Below, piece by piece: positions 61,483 through 64,000 of a stretch of DNA of 64,000 nucleotides. A program made the translations under genes and the position numbers. Position 1 is the stretch's first letter. Each line of letters opens with the position of its first letter. Location of the stretch: assembly GCF_051201015.1 (NCBI RefSeq), contig NZ_JBPEHI010000001.1. One strand, written 5' to 3'. The stretch is from Petrimonas sulfuriphila. Lineage in GTDB: Bacteria > Bacteroidota > Bacteroidia > Bacteroidales > Dysgonomonadaceae. The notes under the pieces were generated by a model. That model did not search any database and was not told the DNA's origin. It was given only the letters and a program-made list of their open reading frames with translations.

Positions 61483-61668
61483 ATGCCAAAAATGGACGGT
61501 AGCGGTCCTGTCGGACAAGGCTGTGGAACAGGACGAAAATTAGGTAATTGTAGTTCGCTTTCACCTGAAGAAAAAGCGAAAGGGTTGGGACTTGGAATGG
61601 GGAAGCGCCGCAAGGCAGGCGGAGGAGACGGTAATAGAAAACGTCACCAGGAAGGAAATCAATTTTAA
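61483..61668 (+). CDS. DUF5320-type small Gly/Lys-rich protein
   Basis: A 61-residue protein rich in Gly and Lys with the typical start MPKMDGSGPVGQG and GCGTGRKLGNC. It matches the DUF5320 type of protein often found next to DUF134 regulators and NifX-like iron-molybdenum cofactor proteins in anaerobes. The two cysteines (near 14 and 23) may bind metal. It starts the cluster 61483-63331 and lies 14 nt before the DUF134 gene. Confidence 0.75.
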   Translation: MPKMDGSGPVGQGCGTGRKLGNCSSLSPEEKAKGLGLGMGKRRKAGGGDGNRKRHQEGNQF

Positions 61669-61682
61669 AAAAGAAGATTAAT

Positions 61683-62099
61683 ATGTCGCGTCCCAAACAA
61701 AACCGAAAAATATCCAATCCTCCCCTGATGCAGGGATTTAAGCCGTTTGGCATCCCTCGGAAAATGTTGAAGGAGGTTACTTTATTGTATGATGAATATG
61801 AGGCCATCCGTTTGGTAGACTACGAAGGCTTGCATCAGGAACAGGCAGCGAGGCAGATGAACGTATCCCGGCCTACCTTGACGCGTATTTACGAACAGGC
61901 CCGTAAGACTCTTGCTCAGGCTTTGGTGGAAGGGAGCATGGTCAATATTTTGGGTGGCAATGTGCAGTTCGATAGGGAATGGTTTCGCTGTAGACGTTGT
62001 TACAAATTGATCGAAGGGAGAGAGAATCATGTTCGTTGCAAGGACTGCAAAACATATGGAAACGACGAGTTAATGCCAATAAATGCAGACGGGAAATGA
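61683..62099 (+). CDS. DUF134 (UPF0251) DNA-binding protein
   Basis: A 138-residue protein with a helix-turn-helix of sigma-70 region 4 type (DEYEAIRLVDYEGLHQEQAARQ, MNVSRPTLTRIYEQAR) and a C-terminal CxxC...CxxC knuckle (CRRCYKLI and VRCKDCKTYG) that probably binds zinc or a metal cluster. It is likely the regulator of this cluster. The stop and the next start overlap (ATGA). Confidence 0.88.
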   Translation: MSRPKQNRKISNPPLMQGFKPFGIPRKMLKEVTLLYDEYEAIRLVDYEGLHQEQAARQMNVSRPTLTRIYEQARKTLAQALVEGSMVNILGGNVQFDREWFRCRRCYKLIEGRENHVRCKDCKTYGNDELMPINADGK

Positions 62100-62929
62100 A
62101 AATTGCGGTGTTGTCTGATAATCGGGCTGAGGGTGGGTCGCTGGAACCGGAACACGGGCTTTCCCTCTATCTGGAAACTGCGCAATTCAGCTGTTTGCTA
62201 GATGTGGGTGCTTCTGACCGGTTTATAAGGAACGCTGAAAAGATGAATATTGATATCCGTGCAGTAGATTTTGTATTTATCTCTCACGGGCATATGGATC
62301 ATATCGGTGGTTTGCCTGCCTTCCTGGAGTTTAACCAAACGGCGCCTGTTTATCTCTCAGAAAACCTGTTGAGTCAAATCTATTACTCCGAAAGAAACGG
62401 ATTTCACCGGATAAGCCTCGATGTGGATCTTACACCTTATGAAGACCGTTTTATCAATGTGGGGCCAGGAATTGTTTTCAGTCATGAGCTTACCTTGTCT
62501 ATGGCCTCTTCCCGTCAGTATCCCCGTCCCAAAGCAAATCAGACCTTGTACAAGGATGCCGGAGAAGGAATTGTTCCGGACGATTTCGACCATGAGATCA
62601 TTTTTGCTTTTGGTTCGGAGCAACTGTTTGTCTATAGCGGTTGCGCACATAGGGGGCTCTTGAATATCCTGGATTCCGTCAGGTTGTCCACCGGGAAAAA
62701 AGTGGGAACACTGATGGGCGGCTTTCATCTGCTCGATAGTGAAAAAGGACGGCTGTATGAATCTCCGGATGAAATAGATTCAATTGCTTTAGCGCTTAAA
62801 ACGAATTATCCGGAGACCAGCTTCATTACAGGACATTGTACTGGAGAAAAGGTTTATGAACGGCTCCGGAATAAATTGGGAAATCAACTGAACCGGTTTT
62901 ACACCGGATACACAACAATAATTGAATAA
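62096..62929 (+). CDS. MBL-fold metallo-hydrolase
   Basis: A 277-residue metallo-beta-lactamase-fold protein. Metal ligands are His64, His66, Asp68 and His69 (SHGHMDHIGGL), a later His in SGCAHRGLLNIL and one in TGHCTGE. It belongs to the subgroup often annotated as dihydropterin ribofuranosylaminobenzene phosphate synthase-like, found beside DUF134/NifX-type genes. Overlap with DUF134 by 4 nt implies translational coupling. The substrate is unknown. Confidence 0.88.
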   Translation: MKIAVLSDNRAEGGSLEPEHGLSLYLETAQFSCLLDVGASDRFIRNAEKMNIDIRAVDFVFISHGHMDHIGGLPAFLEFNQTAPVYLSENLLSQIYYSERNGFHRISLDVDLTPYEDRFINVGPGIVFSHELTLSMASSRQYPRPKANQTLYKDAGEGIVPDDFDHEIIFAFGSEQLFVYSGCAHRGLLNILDSVRLSTGKKVGTLMGGFHLLDSEKGRLYESPDEIDSIALALKTNYPETSFITGHCTGEKVYERLRNKLGNQLNRFYTGYTTIIE

Positions 62930-62941
62930 AAAAACTGAAGC

Positions 62942-63331
62942 ATGAAAATTGCATTACCTACAAAAGAGAACAATCAAATCGATGCGCATTTCGGGCATTG
63001 TGAATTTTACACCATCTATACGGTTTCTGAAAACAACGAAATAACAGATAAACAAATACTTCGTTCACCAGCCGGTTGTGGTTGCAAGTCGAATATTGCT
63101 TTTGATCTGTCCCAAATGGATGTAAAGATGATGCTTGCCGGCGGGCTATATGCCATTGTTTGTGCTGCAGGATCCTGTGGAGTAGCCCAAGAGCGTATGG
63201 GGCTGGTTTATTTTTCAATTTCTTCCATGTCGTGTAAATGCAGGTTTAGCGACCGCATCGAAATTTGTATCTCGCGTACGCATATGGCTAAAGAAACTAT
63301 AAGCAGGATCAATGCAATGCCAAAGATGTAG
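62942..63331 (+). pseudogene. NifX/dinitrogenase Fe-Mo cofactor biosynthesis-like protein, 3' part lost
   Basis: The first 67 residues match the NifX/MTH1175-like family: MKIALPTKENNQIDAHFGHC, then EFYTIYTVSENN and SPAGCGCKSNIAFDLSQMDVKMMLAGG. The family normally goes on with a Gly-rich segment and about 50 more residues. Here the reading after about 63142 (LYAIVCAAG...) has no resemblance, and its last 124 nt lie antisense to the DUF2721 gene. Neither of the other two frames restores the family sequence. The open frame runs to 63331 by chance. A deletion is the best explanation, leaving a truncated protein of uncertain activity. Confidence 0.65.
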
Positions 63332-63609
63332 CCGGCTGCATTATACATTTTTATATAAATGAAGAACATGCTTACCACACACAACAAAAGGCTCATTATT
63401 CCGTAAACCTGCATGCTCTGGATGAGGTTTAGCCTTTTTCGTAAATTGGCAATTTGCGGAAGCGCTACTGAACTTTTATCTTCGATCACTTTCTCTTTCA
63501 GGTTTCTCACCAGTTGTGCATAAGACAAGAACCGGTTAGTGTAGGCAAGCATCAGTAAGGATATAGCCGAAAACAACAGCGACGGCGTAGTTAAACTTAA
63601 TTGTTCCAT
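63208..63609 (-). CDS. DUF2721 domain-containing membrane protein
   Basis: A 133-residue membrane protein with three hydrophobic segments (about residues 8-28, 68-88 and 91-112), starting MEQLSLTTPSLLFSAISLLMLAYTNRF and ending with NLHLHDMEEIEK, which fits DUF2721. The function is unknown. It lies 21 nt downstream of the alanine racemase gene on the same strand, so the two are probably co-transcribed. Confidence 0.85.
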   Translation of the reverse strand: MEQLSLTTPSLLFSAISLLMLAYTNRFLSYAQLVRNLKEKVIEDKSSVALPQIANLRKRLNLIQSMQVYGIMSLLLCVVSMFFIYIKMYNAAGYIFGIALILLIVSLAICVREIQISMRSLNLHLHDMEEIEK

Positions 63610-63630
63610 CTTGTTTATAATTGGATTGTT

Positions 63631-64000
63631 TTATTCTTTTACGTATATACGCTTTACACGGGGAGAAATGGAAGTCAGGATTTCGTAAGGGATGGTGTCT
63701 ATGCTTTCGGCTACCTCCAATACCGGCAGGTTTTCACCGAAGACGATCACCGAATCACCTTCCTTCGCATCGATGCCGGTAATGTCAATCATACAGAGGT
63801 CCATGCAGACATTTCCCACGATGGGGGCATATTTGCCGTTTATCCATACTTTTCCTTTCCTGTTTCCTGATTTTCTGTCCAGCCCGTCGGCATAGCCAAT
63901 TCGGATAGTGGCTATTTTCGCATCGCGGTTTAGGGCCTCTTTCCTTCCGTAGCCTACCGTCTCGTGGTTCGGGATCTCCTGGATCTGCAGAATGGTAGTT
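63631..64000 (-). CDS. alr: Alanine racemase, C-terminal part (cut by window edge)
   Basis: The open frame runs without a stop from the right edge of the window to 63631 and encodes the last 122 residues of alanine racemase. Recognisable parts are ETVGYGRKEAL, IRIGYADGLDR, the catalytic region VGNVCMDLCMIDITG and EGDSVIVFGE. In many Bacteroidales the racemase is fused behind a MurF ligase domain, but the N-terminus is not in the window. It makes D-alanine for peptidoglycan. Confidence 0.9.
   Translation of the reverse strand, partial: TTILQIQEIPNHETVGYGRKEALNRDAKIATIRIGYADGLDRKSGNRKGKVWINGKYAPIVGNVCMDLCMIDITGIDAKEGDSVIVFGENLPVLEVAESIDTIPYEILTSISPRVKRIYVKE

Overview
The window is chromosomal DNA from an anaerobic member of the Bacteroidota, most likely order Bacteroidales (Dysgonomonadaceae-like; family-level placement is a guess). 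Reasons: a complete type IX secretion core (porP-porK-porL-porM-porN), promoter -7 boxes of the form TAnnTTTG in front of many genes, a short SigA-type primary sigma factor, several Bacteroidota-specific families (DUF4834, PorP/SprF, thioester-less alpha-2-macroglobulin), pyruvate:ferredoxin oxidoreductase, and a DUF134/DUF5320/MBL/NifX-like cluster common in anaerobes. I see no phage, insertion sequence, CRISPR array, tRNA or rRNA.

Layout. 1-7.3 kb (+): 3' part of an alpha-2-macroglobulin-like protein, a DUF1573 protein and meaB. 7.3-14.2 kb (-): yebC, pheT, a DUF418 membrane protein, a zinc-ribbon protein, pgk and an OsmC protein. 14.4-20.6 kb: asparaginase and a GH15 glucoamylase/trehalase-like enzyme (+), convergent with an MscS channel and a fused trehalose-6-phosphate synthase/phosphatase (-), which looks like an osmotic-stress module. 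20.9-30.8 kb (+): nifJ, aroQ, pyk, an O-methyltransferase, rbfA, an FtsX-type permease, ugd and a nitroreductase. 30.8-41.1 kb (-): a nine-gene co-directional block. Its first part looks like a sulfonolipid (capnine) pathway: a CapA-like acyltransferase, a cysteate-synthase-like enzyme and an SDR, followed by a glyoxalase-fold protein of unknown role. It runs directly into porP-K-L-M-N. 41.4-42.7 kb (+): acetylxylan esterase. 42.7-51.5 kb (-): rimP-nusA-infB, then ompH/skp-like, murI, cvpA, psd, pssA and a DUF4834 protein. 51.9-61.2 kb (+): lemA, two TPM-domain genes, miaA, lysA, a glycosyltransferase, an HtrA protease, rpoD and an OmpA-type porin. 61.5-63.3 kb (+): the small metal-cofactor-type cluster, whose last gene appears 3'-truncated. 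63.2-64.0 kb (-): a DUF2721 protein and the 3' end of an alanine racemase.

The most interesting region is 30.8-41.1 kb. A predicted sulfonolipid pathway is physically joined to the T9SS core genes. The junction carries a 12-bp perfect inverted repeat followed by a U-rich run, and this hairpin overlaps the porP start codon. Sulfonolipids are reported to be needed for efficient gliding in Flavobacterium, so the linkage is functionally suggestive, but the enzyme assignments are inferred from family and context. Other points to check are a hairpin-plus-U-tract between the promoter and rimP, a nested palindrome between infB and the ompH-like gene, and the broken NifX-like gene. All assignments come from reading the sequence; no database search was run.
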